A DNA stretch of 64,000 nt from JADJLQ01 sp038251405 (GTDB taxonomy: Bacteria > Bacteroidota > Bacteroidia > Chitinophagales > Saprospiraceae). A program made the translations under genes and the position numbers. The notes under the pieces were generated by a model, which was not told the origin of the DNA, made no database searches, and was given only the letters and a program-made list of their open reading frames with translations. Positions 37,804-47,439 of this stretch are shown one piece after another; position 1 is the stretch's first letter, and every line of letters begins with the position of its first letter. The stretch is taken from the NCBI GenBank assembly GCA_038251405.1, contig JBBSBH010000010.1:1-64000 (forward strand). Reading direction: 5' to 3'.

Positions 37804-38139
37804 ATGCAACGAATAGCACTACCTAATAAAGACGGATTTGACTATGTACCAGTGGATGACATCATATATTTCAAGTCAGATATGAACTTCTCTATTGTTA
37901 GCTTAACCACTACTGGTGTGACCAATAAACATGTGCTCAAATCTATCAGTCAATTGGAAATTGAATTGAAGCCGCATCATTTTACAAGATCGCATAATCA
38001 ATATCTGGTCAATATCAATCATGTCATTCGTTTTGAAAAAAGTGAAGGCGGTGTGATAGTAGTTAGCAATGAAGTTAGGATTCCACTTGCGAGGGCGAGA
38101 AAACACAAGTTTTTGAGTCAATTACGAAATTTAAAATGA
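37804..38139 (+). CDS. Stand-alone LytTR DNA-binding regulator
   Basis: A 111-residue protein consisting only of a LytTR DNA-binding domain: VDDIIYFKSDMNFSIVSL, HFTRSHNQYLVNINHVIRFE and VRIPLARARKHKFLSQL. There is no receiver domain, so it is not a classical two-component response regulator. It is the first gene of the cassette, 195 bp upstream of the exported-protein block, and is the obvious candidate to control it. Imperfect 21-bp repeats lie upstream. Confidence 0.9.
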   Translation: MQRIALPNKDGFDYVPVDDIIYFKSDMNFSIVSLTTTGVTNKHVLKSISQLEIELKPHHFTRSHNQYLVNINHVIRFEKSEGGVIVVSNEVRIPLARARKHKFLSQLRNLK

Positions 38140-38333
38140 GCAGGCAATTATGTGCTGAATAGTTCAAAGTTAACTCCGATTTTGAACCTTATCTTTAAAA
38201 GCTACTAAAAAAGATCATTTAATATTACCATTTATAAGTCAAATTCAACAAGATATCTGTGATTCCCTACCGTATATACGATAAAGAAAAATAAAAATAT
38301 TGACTTCATTACTTTTCCATTGAAAAACTAATT

Positions 38334-39110
38334 ATGAAACTAAATGCTGTTTTCTTCTGTCTACTCTATTCCAGCTTTTTAATAGCTCAATCAGGGAATG
38401 CTGCTTCATCCAATTTTATCAATAATCAAAAAGTAAAAAAAGGGGAGGATGGTTTTGTTAGCCTGATATCTCACATCAATGTAAAATCTGAACCACAAGA
38501 TGGTCTATCCGTGATTTTTGTAAATGGCATGGCTAATCAATACGCTGATGCCACAACTTCCAGTTATGATATATCTGGAATTTTAGGCAGAAAAGTTTTG
38601 CTGTATTATTCTAAGACAAGTATTGAATATGAAGATGGCTTGATTTCCTTAATGTATAACGGTATTACAGATATAAAAGACGCTTTCAACCTAAAATATC
38701 AAGCGGTAACTGATGTAGTAAGAAATTTGAATTCCTTGATTCTGAAACAAACTAACTCAGGTTTTAAGATCAGAATATTTGCTCATAGTCGTGGAGCAGC
38801 CTTAATATATTCTGCTGTGTCATTCTTACAAGAGACCTATAGTGAGCCTATAGTAAAAAAAATATTTGACAATTTAGAAATTATTACAATTGGTGGTTTT
38901 TCACCTCCTTCTCACTTTTGGCCATGCGGGGTAAATGTAATAGATATAAACAACAATTATGATGCTGTTGCGGCCTTAGCTGGCAAACATAATTCAATAC
39001 TTTCTTTTCTTTCTTTTTCAGAGCATCCTGTGAACAATTATTATAAATATTTATCTGACTTCAAGTTAGTTAACATCAATCAAACATGGAGAACTAATTT
39101 TAAAAAATAA
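38334..39110 (+). CDS. Exported alpha/beta-hydrolase-like protein
   Basis: A 258-residue protein with a signal peptide (ends FLIAQS). LSVIFVNGMANQY resembles the strand-loop before an alpha/beta hydrolase active site, and FAHSRGAALIYSA looks like a nucleophile elbow with S152, although the first Gly of GxSxG is Ala. A late His could be in KHNSILS or EHPVNN. I read it as a probable lipase/esterase-fold protein; whether it is active is uncertain. It heads the rightward block, 6 bp before the next gene. Confidence 0.6.
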   Translation: MKLNAVFFCLLYSSFLIAQSGNAASSNFINNQKVKKGEDGFVSLISHINVKSEPQDGLSVIFVNGMANQYADATTSSYDISGILGRKVLLYYSKTSIEYEDGLISLMYNGITDIKDAFNLKYQAVTDVVRNLNSLILKQTNSGFKIRIFAHSRGAALIYSAVSFLQETYSEPIVKKIFDNLEIITIGGFSPPSHFWPCGVNVIDINNNYDAVAALAGKHNSILSFLSFSEHPVNNYYKYLSDFKLVNINQTWRTNFKK

Positions 39111-39116
39111 GTATAT

Positions 39117-41102
39117 ATGAAAACAGTTTACATTTTGATACTCATTTTAGTGGGTGGTTTTGTTTCGCCTATTTATTCCCAGATATTGGATGGGCAAAAT
39201 CGGCAGATTGTAACTACAAATGAAGGCATTCAAGTGACATTAATCGGTGAAAAGATTTTAGGAAGTGAAGTAAAATCTAATAATTATTATTATTTACCAA
39301 CAAATTTGAGATTATCCAGTACTATTGATGGCACTCCCCAGTTTTTATTTGTTCAGTATGGCTCAGACAATAATACATCGAATATAGATTCCTCCGGTGG
39401 ACTAGTTCACTTGCTGATGGAGTTCGGACTTACAAAATCGATGGAAAATGCGGTATTATCTAAGCTAAAGAAGACAATACCTTTGGCAAAAATATTAGGT
39501 GCAGCTACAGTTACTTTGGGTTCATCAGAAAGTATCCAATTAGTAACTAGTTTATTTGACAGTACCAATGACCAAAAGACTTTATTTTCAAAATCTGCAC
39601 CGGTTTTACCTGGCTCTAAAATTGCTTTTTCTGCAAAATTGAATGAAGTTAATTCTCAGATTTTTGCTAAAACAATAGGTAAAAATAGTAGCACTACGGA
39701 TCTTTCCATTGTGTTGAATTACAAATATGATGAAATCATGCCGGCCTTCAAGGGTTATATCATTGAGGATTGGTCCAAGCTAGATAGCATATATAAAAAT
39801 GAACAAATAAAGTATGAGAAAAAAACACCTTGGTGGCAAACTGTATTTAACATAATAAAACCATTAGCTGATGGAGCTATTTCAAAATATACAGGCATAG
39901 GAAGTACTTTAGGTGGGATAGGAGACCATTCAAAAGTCAAATATTCTGAGTTAAAAGAAATTTATAGTCAACTTGAAGAAGCAAAAGTAATACAATATGT
40001 ATGGGAACAGTATATGACAAATCAGCAGATTGACTCTGTGAGAGACTATTTCTTTAGTTATTTTAAAAACAGATTTACTAGTGAAACCAAAGATCCTCCA
40101 AGTGGTGATAACACAAATTCTCTTAACACAAATTCCGATAATCACGCACAATCTACTGGTGGGGGCCCATACAATGATGCGATTAAAAACGAATTATATA
40201 AAAGCCGATCATTTAGTTTTAAAGATGAATTTTATAATGTCATAAAGCAAAAGAAAACTAACAAAATTGACCTAAGAGCATCTTTTCCTATACAACGAGA
40301 TTTTACACTTACAGAGAATATCCTTAAATGGTCAAGTTCTTTTATTAATAATGATAAATGCATCTATCGAGTGATTGCTTCTGATCCATTATATGGCAAT
40401 CGAGAGATAAATGTTATGATGGATGGAGTAGCAAAAGAAATGATTGATAAAATGATAAATTATGTAGCTGTAGATATTAGAAAGAAGAGGAGTCAAGAAG
40501 GATATTTCGACTTTAGTACTCAAACGATTTTTGATCAATCAACATTAAATGAAGGCTATAAAAAATCATTTTCCATTTCCAAAGTCATGGAAGGTGATAC
40601 CAAGCCATTTGAATACAGGGTAAAGTGGAGTCTAAAAGGCGGATATGATTATTTTGAAGGAGATACTTCATGGCTTAAAGGTGATTGGCTTGGAATTTCC
40701 TTAAACGCACCCATAGAGCCATTAAAAGTGACATTAAATAGTGATTTGAAAGATTTTGGAATTGAAAGTAAAATTAGATCAGTCGAATTGCAAATGAGGT
40801 ACATTCAATTTGGAAAGGAAAAAGGTAGATCAATTTTGATGAAATCATCATTCCCAGGTGAAGAAATTTCAGATACTATTTATTTAGATAGAAATTCTAA
40901 AGGATATATATACCGCTTAGTTTATAACCACAAGGAATTGGGAAATCTTGCTACTGAATGGCAATCGTACACAAAATTTGACAGAATTGACGCTTATCTC
41001 CCAGATGACATAATAAATAATAACACCATTGCTTTAAAAATCATGAAGGACTCATATTTAAGAGAAATTAACAAATCTTATAATTCAATCATTAATAAAT
41101 AA
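39117..41102 (+). CDS. Exported YYYLP-family protein 1
   Basis: A 661-residue protein with a signal peptide (ends SPIYSQ). I do not recognise a named family. Shared with the next gene are the motif YYYLPTNLR (Y57-P61), LPGSKIAFSAKL, the segment INYVAVDIRKKRSQ, EYRVKWSLKGG and a C-terminal beta-rich domain (IYRLVYNHKELGN). An Asn/Ser/Thr-rich linker sits near residues 320-350. No catalytic motif is seen, so a structural or binding role is likelier than an enzyme. It is 4 bp from the next gene, as in an operon. Confidence 0.8.
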   Translation: MKTVYILILILVGGFVSPIYSQILDGQNRQIVTTNEGIQVTLIGEKILGSEVKSNNYYYLPTNLRLSSTIDGTPQFLFVQYGSDNNTSNIDSSGGLVHLLMEFGLTKSMENAVLSKLKKTIPLAKILGAATVTLGSSESIQLVTSLFDSTNDQKTLFSKSAPVLPGSKIAFSAKLNEVNSQIFAKTIGKNSSTTDLSIVLNYKYDEIMPAFKGYIIEDWSKLDSIYKNEQIKYEKKTPWWQTVFNIIKPLADGAISKYTGIGSTLGGIGDHSKVKYSELKEIYSQLEEAKVIQYVWEQYMTNQQIDSVRDYFFSYFKNRFTSETKDPPSGDNTNSLNTNSDNHAQSTGGGPYNDAIKNELYKSRSFSFKDEFYNVIKQKKTNKIDLRASFPIQRDFTLTENILKWSSSFINNDKCIYRVIASDPLYGNREINVMMDGVAKEMIDKMINYVAVDIRKKRSQEGYFDFSTQTIFDQSTLNEGYKKSFSISKVMEGDTKPFEYRVKWSLKGGYDYFEGDTSWLKGDWLGISLNAPIEPLKVTLNSDLKDFGIESKIRSVELQMRYIQFGKEKGRSILMKSSFPGEEISDTIYLDRNSKGYIYRLVYNHKELGNLATEWQSYTKFDRIDAYLPDDIINNNTIALKIMKDSYLREINKSYNSIINK

Positions 41103-41106
41103 GACT

Positions 41107-43068
41107 ATGAAAGGACTTTCTTTACTTCTATTGATTTTATTTACAAGTATTACTTATAGTCAAGTATTAGACTATGAGAACAAAGCTGAAGTAACTCTAA
41201 ATGATGGCACTGAAGTAACTTGTTATGGGGAACTAAATTATTCCCGCACATTTTCAAATGTCTATTATTATCTGCCGACAAACCTAAGGGTATCTAAAAA
41301 AAAGGATGGCAGTGAAACACCAGAGTTTTTATTCATGAAATACACAACTGATGAAGGGGATGAAAATCTGAAAGGTGCACTTATTCATTTCTTGATGGAA
41401 TGGGGGCTTACAGAACCTCAAAAGATAGAGGCAGCTCAAAAATTGAAAGCAAGATTAAAAACATTAGCTGCCACCAACGTAAAATACGGCTTAGTAACTA
41501 ACCCTATATTAAAAGCTGCTGTGGATGTAGAAAAGGATGGCCTTAATTCAATGCGGATCATCAGCTCTACTTTAAATGGCAAATCGGGAGTTATAGCCTC
41601 AGGAGAAGCTCCATTGCTTCCAGGGTCAAAATTAGCCGTTTCTTCAAAAATTGAAAATACTGATGCAATGCTATTGGCATCTACCTTTGAAAAATCACGA
41701 TCAGTGACTGATGTAACTTTGCAATTGTTTTTTAAATATTTAGTCTCATTTCCAGCTGTAAGAGCTACAGTTACTATTGATTGGGGACAATTGAATTCGA
41801 TTAGAGAAAGATTTAAAGCTAATGGTAAAATGATACCTGATGAGCCACATCATTCAGGTTTTTTTGGATGGGGTGCTCATGGTGATGAAGACACTAAGGA
41901 CGAGCTATATTCAGATGATGTCGTTCATCATTTGTATCAAGAGGCTATAAATAGCAAAGCAATAAACATTGTATTCTTTGATAATTTACAAAATGAATTC
42001 ACGAAGGAAGTTCAGGATTTAGTATTTAATAAGTTTACGGCTAGTATTGCAGAGCCTGACCACTCAGAGGATTTTGTACCTGCATTCAACATGAGTAAAA
42101 CTGAAGATTTAAGAAAATCATATGCCAATGCAGAAAAATGGTCTATGAAAATGGATAAATGGCAGATTAATGTAGCAAAAGGAAAAGATTCTTTCAAGGT
42201 AGATTTCAATTTGGCAGTACCAAGATCTGGTACAATTACCACCAATCTTTCGGATTGTTATGACGCGGTAAAAAACAATAAAAAATGTATCAATACTGTC
42301 ATTTTAAATGATCCCTTTTACCAAACTAGAAATATTGATTTTGTAGTAGACAAAGAAAGTGTACCATTATTTAAACAAGATGTTAATTATGTGACGCTAG
42401 ATGTACGGAAGAGGAGATCATTTGGCAATCCGTTCGAAAAATCACTTACAATCAAGGGCACTAATCTAATAGAGAATGGACTTCTGGTATCTACCTCTTA
42501 CGCCCGAGGAGAAGACAAGGATCCATCCATGTTTGAATATAAAGTGCAGTGGAGTCTAAAAGGTGGTAAAATATTCCCCTCTAACCCGGAGTGGATTATG
42601 GGCGACTGGGCTGCCAATACTTTAATTGCACCTGTGTATGCTAAACCAATTGAATTCGAAGCAAATTTGGAAAAAATGAAAGCACTAGGGTTTGCAAGAG
42701 CTACGTTGCAAATAAGAAGTAAGAAATTTGGAGAAGAAGTAGAGACTAATTTTCCTATTTCTGTGGCAGTGGGGCGCCCACTAATTGAAGGCGTAGTTCT
42801 CTTAGATTCTATTATGAAAGGCTATGCCTACAGAATTATACTTACTCATGAAACAGCAGGAAAAATAATCCTGGATGACTGGAAGCCAAGTCTCAATGAT
42901 GATAATTTTTATCTATCTCTAAGTGATGATTTGAAAGACCAAAACAGTAAACTATTTAAGGACGCGTTACAAAGGGGTAAAAATATAACTGCCACAGATG
43001 GGGTGGTAGATCCTTTGAAAAGAATCTTAGAAAAGTTCAAAGACATTTTGGAAACAATAAAGAAATAG
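41107..43068 (+). CDS. Exported YYYLP-family protein 2 (paralogue of protein 1)
   Basis: A 653-residue protein with a signal peptide (ends SITYSQ). It aligns with protein 1 along its whole length: YYYLPTNLR (Y53-P57), HFLMEWGLTEP against HLLMEFGLTKS, LPGSKLAVSSKI, VNYVTLDVRKRRS and EYKVQWSLKGG. A charged His/Asp/Glu-rich segment (about 245-265, GWGAHGDEDTKDE) differs from protein 1. The function is unknown; tandem duplication within the cassette is clear. It is spaced 3 bp from the next gene. Confidence 0.8.
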   Translation: MKGLSLLLLILFTSITYSQVLDYENKAEVTLNDGTEVTCYGELNYSRTFSNVYYYLPTNLRVSKKKDGSETPEFLFMKYTTDEGDENLKGALIHFLMEWGLTEPQKIEAAQKLKARLKTLAATNVKYGLVTNPILKAAVDVEKDGLNSMRIISSTLNGKSGVIASGEAPLLPGSKLAVSSKIENTDAMLLASTFEKSRSVTDVTLQLFFKYLVSFPAVRATVTIDWGQLNSIRERFKANGKMIPDEPHHSGFFGWGAHGDEDTKDELYSDDVVHHLYQEAINSKAINIVFFDNLQNEFTKEVQDLVFNKFTASIAEPDHSEDFVPAFNMSKTEDLRKSYANAEKWSMKMDKWQINVAKGKDSFKVDFNLAVPRSGTITTNLSDCYDAVKNNKKCINTVILNDPFYQTRNIDFVVDKESVPLFKQDVNYVTLDVRKRRSFGNPFEKSLTIKGTNLIENGLLVSTSYARGEDKDPSMFEYKVQWSLKGGKIFPSNPEWIMGDWAANTLIAPVYAKPIEFEANLEKMKALGFARATLQIRSKKFGEEVETNFPISVAVGRPLIEGVVLLDSIMKGYAYRIILTHETAGKIILDDWKPSLNDDNFYLSLSDDLKDQNSKLFKDALQRGKNITATDGVVDPLKRILEKFKDILETIKK

Positions 43069-43071
43069 AGT

Positions 43072-44850
43072 ATGAAAAATATTTTTACTTTGTTTTTTTT
43101 CTTTTGTTATGTAATTTCATGTATTTCTCAATCAGAAAATGAATTACCTAAATTAGAAAAGTGCTATTGGAGCTATAAGGGACCTATTATAGACAAAGTA
43201 GTACTAATGTATGAACAAAGTGATCAATTTACTATCAATATTGAATGTCAAAATATCAATAAAGCAAACTTAATGGCTTATGGAGAGGTTTATGATGCCA
43301 CTAATCATAAAATTGATGAATTTAAACCCGTTTCCACTACGCTTTCATTAAATCAGGAATCTTTTGAGCTGACTTTCGACTTTAAACCAATTAATAAAAA
43401 ATATACTGAACCCAATATTCAATCAAAATTCATTAAAATTTTAATAGGAGCAAAACCATACTTTAATGGCCCTCCTGCTTTTGGAAGTTCATGTAAATAT
43501 ACCCTAGAACGTGATTGGATGATCAGTGAAAGTCTGGGATCTGAAATAGTGGCAACAACCCCGGTTGGTTCAATACTTCCGGAATTTCCTGTATATCAAA
43601 AGCAGATGATAAAACATTTAATCAAATCACCTACCTCAAGTGCTTCGGGTGCAGCTTCCAAAGTTACTGACAGATATTTTCCGGGGTTGCCCAGAGATAT
43701 TTTGACAATAGATGTTTATAATGACAAAACAGATTCGTCTACATTTTATTATTTACCGACTAGCACGAGTTATAGTGTATGGGATGCTAACACCAGGTCT
43801 TACAATATTGACATACAGAGTGGTCAGGGACTAAATAAAGATAAAACCTATATTACCGCGAAGGTAACTCCTTATATCAAGAGATCTGATATTGAACTTG
43901 TAAAGGACAGAATTCAGAATCAAACATTTTTGAAAAACTTGTTACCTATTTCCATTGAAGATATTCAAGCTAATTTAGAATCAATTAAAAGTTTTGGATT
44001 GGTAGAAGGTAAAGATTACACCGTATTAGCACCTACTGAAATAGAAGATCCAGTAAAAGTCACTTTTGTCACGACTACAGTAGAAGATATATTGACTCGC
44101 TTATTTGCCAATACTGGTTTGAATGGAATTTTAATTTTTACTGATGCCATTAGCCATAAGGAATTGCCAAAAATAAGCTACGATCTCAAGATTTCCAGCC
44201 CAGCTACTTTTGGAATTATGGAATTAGATAGATCTAACTGGAGGCAAAATAAGTACGATAATCCCACTGGTAATTATCCCATAAAACTTCAATCCATCAA
44301 TTATTTGTTGGATTTGAATGAAACTTTTAAAACTGTTTCCTATCCTATGGAGTCAAATGTACCCGCTAAAGCTAAGTTTCGATTTGAAGTACCTAATATA
44401 GCAGCGACCAATGATATTGATAATCGGGTAAAAAAAATATGGTTAACTTATAGTATACCTCCTTGTAGTGAGTGTAACAGGAAGGTCAAAGAAAAAATTA
44501 CAGCCAAATTAGAAAAATCTACAAAAAAAGAAGAAGTTTACGTAGATCATTTTGATGCAATTGAATTTACCAAAGCGGCTAAAATAAGAGTAAAACTAAG
44601 AAGTTATCAATTAAACCCTGGTGGAAGATCTAAAGATGAAGTTGAACTCATCATTTCCAGTGAAAAAACAAGAAGCATAATATCCACTCTTTATAAACCT
44701 GAAGGTGCTAGTTTGAATTATGAATATTTAATAGAATTAACAATGCTAAATGGTAAAGTAAATTGTAGTCCTTGGATAAAAGGTTCAGACAGAAGCATTA
44801 ATATAGGAAGTGTTCAAATAAAGAATTGGATTCCAGAATTTCGCAAATAA
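43072..44850 (+). CDS. Exported YYLP-family protein 3
   Basis: A 592-residue protein with a signal peptide (ends CISQS). The FYYLPTSTSYSV motif appears at 225-229, after an extra ~200-residue N-terminal region that proteins 1 and 2 lack. The C-terminal ~170 residues are beta-rich, with VKLRSYQLNPGGRSKDEVEL and LNYEYLIELTMLNGK, similar in layout to the end of proteins 1 and 2. A Cys pair occurs in PPCSECNRK. The family is unrecognised. It is separated from the next gene's ATG by 7 bp. Confidence 0.75.
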   Translation: MKNIFTLFFFFCYVISCISQSENELPKLEKCYWSYKGPIIDKVVLMYEQSDQFTINIECQNINKANLMAYGEVYDATNHKIDEFKPVSTTLSLNQESFELTFDFKPINKKYTEPNIQSKFIKILIGAKPYFNGPPAFGSSCKYTLERDWMISESLGSEIVATTPVGSILPEFPVYQKQMIKHLIKSPTSSASGAASKVTDRYFPGLPRDILTIDVYNDKTDSSTFYYLPTSTSYSVWDANTRSYNIDIQSGQGLNKDKTYITAKVTPYIKRSDIELVKDRIQNQTFLKNLLPISIEDIQANLESIKSFGLVEGKDYTVLAPTEIEDPVKVTFVTTTVEDILTRLFANTGLNGILIFTDAISHKELPKISYDLKISSPATFGIMELDRSNWRQNKYDNPTGNYPIKLQSINYLLDLNETFKTVSYPMESNVPAKAKFRFEVPNIAATNDIDNRVKKIWLTYSIPPCSECNRKVKEKITAKLEKSTKKEEVYVDHFDAIEFTKAAKIRVKLRSYQLNPGGRSKDEVELIISSEKTRSIISTLYKPEGASLNYEYLIELTMLNGKVNCSPWIKGSDRSINIGSVQIKNWIPEFRK

Positions 44851-44857
44851 ATTGGGT

Positions 44858-46219
44858 ATGAAATATCTCGTTATCAAGGCAAGTTTTTTAACCTTTTTTT
44901 TGTCACAATTGAACGCTTTATTTTCCCAGCCAGTTTGGTTTAATGACCAATCAAAAGAGTCCATTAATGATTTTACAATCGCTTCTGACGCTAGAGATAA
45001 ATATAAATATTATTATTTGCCTTCCAGCCTTGACATAGCTTGCGACTTGGATGGCAAGCCAAAGATAAAATTATTATCAGTTAAATATCAGCCCCAAGAT
45101 CAGGATACAAAAGTTAAATTTTTAAATATCCTTGAGTTCACCGTAATACCAAAATACCCAAATGATAGTTTGATTGCAAGCTTTAAAAAAAGATTCTTGG
45201 ATAAAATAGTAGTAGTACCAGCTGTTTTAGATCATATTGATTTAGATCTTCGAATACCCTCTGCAATCCTCCACAATGAGACTAAGTCCAAAAATGTTGG
45301 AGAATCAACATTGCATAATTACTCCAATATAGAAAGTCAATGGTCAGAAAGAACTTTTACAATCAATCTGATAGAGTCGGAAGCTCAGCTCATAAAAGAA
45401 ATTTTAAATAGACAAAGTCTTGGTATCAGCCTTGGATATAAAATCTATGCCTCAGGCCTTTCGATAAAGACTAAAAGTGCAGACATATTAAGTGGTGCAA
45501 TAATGAAGCAGGATACTACGAGGCAAAGCTTTTTAGTAGCCAATGATGCTATAGCTATTCACCCTGATTTGGGTCGATGGCCAGATATTATTGCTCTTTC
45601 TGACTATGTAGATATTCTACCTGCAAGATTTGCAATTTTGAACATTGCATGTTTTGATTGTGGAGTGCTGACAGCAAAGGGCAGGATTACTAAAAAACTT
45701 ACCCTAAGAGCTATTGCTGATAATAACCAGCCAATGGATGTGCAAGAGGTATACTTTGAAGGACTGGAAAGAGAAGGTAAAATAAAGTCTATACAATTTC
45801 CACTGCCACTCAATATTTCTAAACCTATCAAATATCAAATAGAAGAGACTAATGAGACAGGCTATCTTATAAAAGATAATTACTGGAGGCAAACCTATTT
45901 TTCTAATGGTATGCTTGATATCACTAGTACTGAAAACTCCAATATTACCGTCAAAAGTGATCTGGAGATTATACTAAACTTTGGTAATAGAAATAAATCA
46001 GAGATCACCAATCTGATATTAATATTGGAGTATAAACTACTCAAAGTACCCCAATCTATGGCACTATCTTTTGGAGAAACTCAAAGTCTATTTCTTTCTA
46101 TCTGGAGGGATAAAAATTCAAATATCAAGATGTATCCCAAATACTCAGCGGGTGGTAAAAAATATGTAGGTAAGACAATACTTAAATCACCAGATGGCTT
46201 TTATATGGTCACATTATGA
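44858..46219 (+). CDS. Exported YYYLP-family protein 4 (short)
   Basis: A 453-residue protein starting at ATG 44858 (a TTG two codons upstream is also open). The signal peptide ends LFSQP. YYYLPSSLDIACDLDG (Y51-P55) parallels proteins 1-2, followed by IKLLSVKYQ. The second half resembles a beta-sandwich (LTLRAIADNNQPMDVQEVYF, IKYQIEETNETGYL, IILNFGNRNKSEI). No enzyme motif is seen. Its stop overlaps the next gene's start by 4 bp (ATGA), tying it to the lipoprotein pair. Confidence 0.75.
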   Translation: MKYLVIKASFLTFFLSQLNALFSQPVWFNDQSKESINDFTIASDARDKYKYYYLPSSLDIACDLDGKPKIKLLSVKYQPQDQDTKVKFLNILEFTVIPKYPNDSLIASFKKRFLDKIVVVPAVLDHIDLDLRIPSAILHNETKSKNVGESTLHNYSNIESQWSERTFTINLIESEAQLIKEILNRQSLGISLGYKIYASGLSIKTKSADILSGAIMKQDTTRQSFLVANDAIAIHPDLGRWPDIIALSDYVDILPARFAILNIACFDCGVLTAKGRITKKLTLRAIADNNQPMDVQEVYFEGLEREGKIKSIQFPLPLNISKPIKYQIEETNETGYLIKDNYWRQTYFSNGMLDITSTENSNITVKSDLEIILNFGNRNKSEITNLILILEYKLLKVPQSMALSFGETQSLFLSIWRDKNSNIKMYPKYSAGGKKYVGKTILKSPDGFYMVTL

Positions 46220-47439
46220 TAAAAAATAAAAACTATATTATTCTTATTTCATTCAGTTGCTTATTAGTAGGGTTTGCGCTAAGTTTTTATGGATGTATTA
46301 AATATTCCATTACACTTGATGAAAGATATCCTCCAGATGCTACTTTTGTAAAAATTATTAAGCATCCTTATTTTTCATTACTACCAAGGTATGGGTTTCA
46401 GGCAAGTGATTCCAGTTTCCAGATACTCGCTCAGGCTAATATAGGTAATAGTACTAATCTATGTATCATAAAACAGGAGAAGTATTTGTATTCTGACTCC
46501 AGGTTTGCTTTTATAGGTACAAACTATCTATTGGACACAAACTCATTAGTCAAAATTTTAAATGATCAATTTGCCTTTTTAACTTATACTACTGTAAATA
46601 ATAAACCTGCTTATAGTAAATTAAACATTTTTTCATTTGAAGGAGGGCAAGATACATCAATAAATGCATCTAAGCGAGCTATCTACATTGATGGGCTTCT
46701 AGCTGAGGATATTGATTTGCTGGACCAAAACAATATTTTAGTATGCGGGACATTTTTGACCACGAAAAACATTGGTTTTCGCCAATATACATTTACCAAA
46801 GAATCAAATATTACTTCAAGTTTTGTTGACAATTCTCTTCATATGGTAAGTAAAAACTTTGGATATTTGAAAGCGTCAAAAAATAATTACGAAGATATAA
46901 TATTAACTAATGCAGTTTTAAGCGGTAGTTTTCTGTTTCCGGCATACTCAACGACTATAATATCATATAATCGAACGGTTCGAAAAGAATATTCCAAAGA
47001 CACTATTGGGATGGTAAAGCCCCTTTCAATTTTAAAAATCAATGATTCCTTATGTTTATTCATAGGCTATAGATGGCTAGGTTTGCCAAACGGCATGTTA
47101 TATAAATTATATGATTATAATGGAAATGAAAAGAGTAAAACCTTTATAGTAAATCCTGAAGAAAATAGTTTCACAAAGAATTTGTATGACGCTGAAACTA
47201 GAAAAATAGTTGGTGCATACTTTTATGGGAGCAGTCTAATCATTAGATTTATAAATCTTGAAGGTGCAATTACAAATAAAAAACACATTTACGACATTCC
47301 TGCCGATCAAAGCATTCAAGTAAGCAGTATTCATAAATGCTCTGATGGTAGTTTACTTATTACCGCCAAAATTCAAACCCCCAATAGTCGAAGTCAAATA
47401 TTATTAATTAAAACTGATGAAGATGGAAACTTTAAGTAA
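46216..47439 (+). CDS. Beta-propeller-like lipoprotein A
   Basis: A 407-residue lipoprotein (lipobox SFYGC, then IKYSITLDERYPPDATFVKI). The mature part has repeated strand patterns and ends with ILLIKTDEDGNFK, the closing phrase seen in many Bacteroidota propeller proteins of the LIKTDxxGN type. It is a clear paralogue of the next gene. It is translationally coupled to the YYYLP protein before it and overlaps the next gene by 23 bp, so it belongs to the same operon. Confidence 0.75.
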   Translation: MIKNKNYIILISFSCLLVGFALSFYGCIKYSITLDERYPPDATFVKIIKHPYFSLLPRYGFQASDSSFQILAQANIGNSTNLCIIKQEKYLYSDSRFAFIGTNYLLDTNSLVKILNDQFAFLTYTTVNNKPAYSKLNIFSFEGGQDTSINASKRAIYIDGLLAEDIDLLDQNNILVCGTFLTTKNIGFRQYTFTKESNITSSFVDNSLHMVSKNFGYLKASKNNYEDIILTNAVLSGSFLFPAYSTTIISYNRTVRKEYSKDTIGMVKPLSILKINDSLCLFIGYRWLGLPNGMLYKLYDYNGNEKSKTFIVNPEENSFTKNLYDAETRKIVGAYFYGSSLIIRFINLEGAITNKKHIYDIPADQSIQVSSIHKCSDGSLLITAKIQTPNSRSQILLIKTDEDGNFK

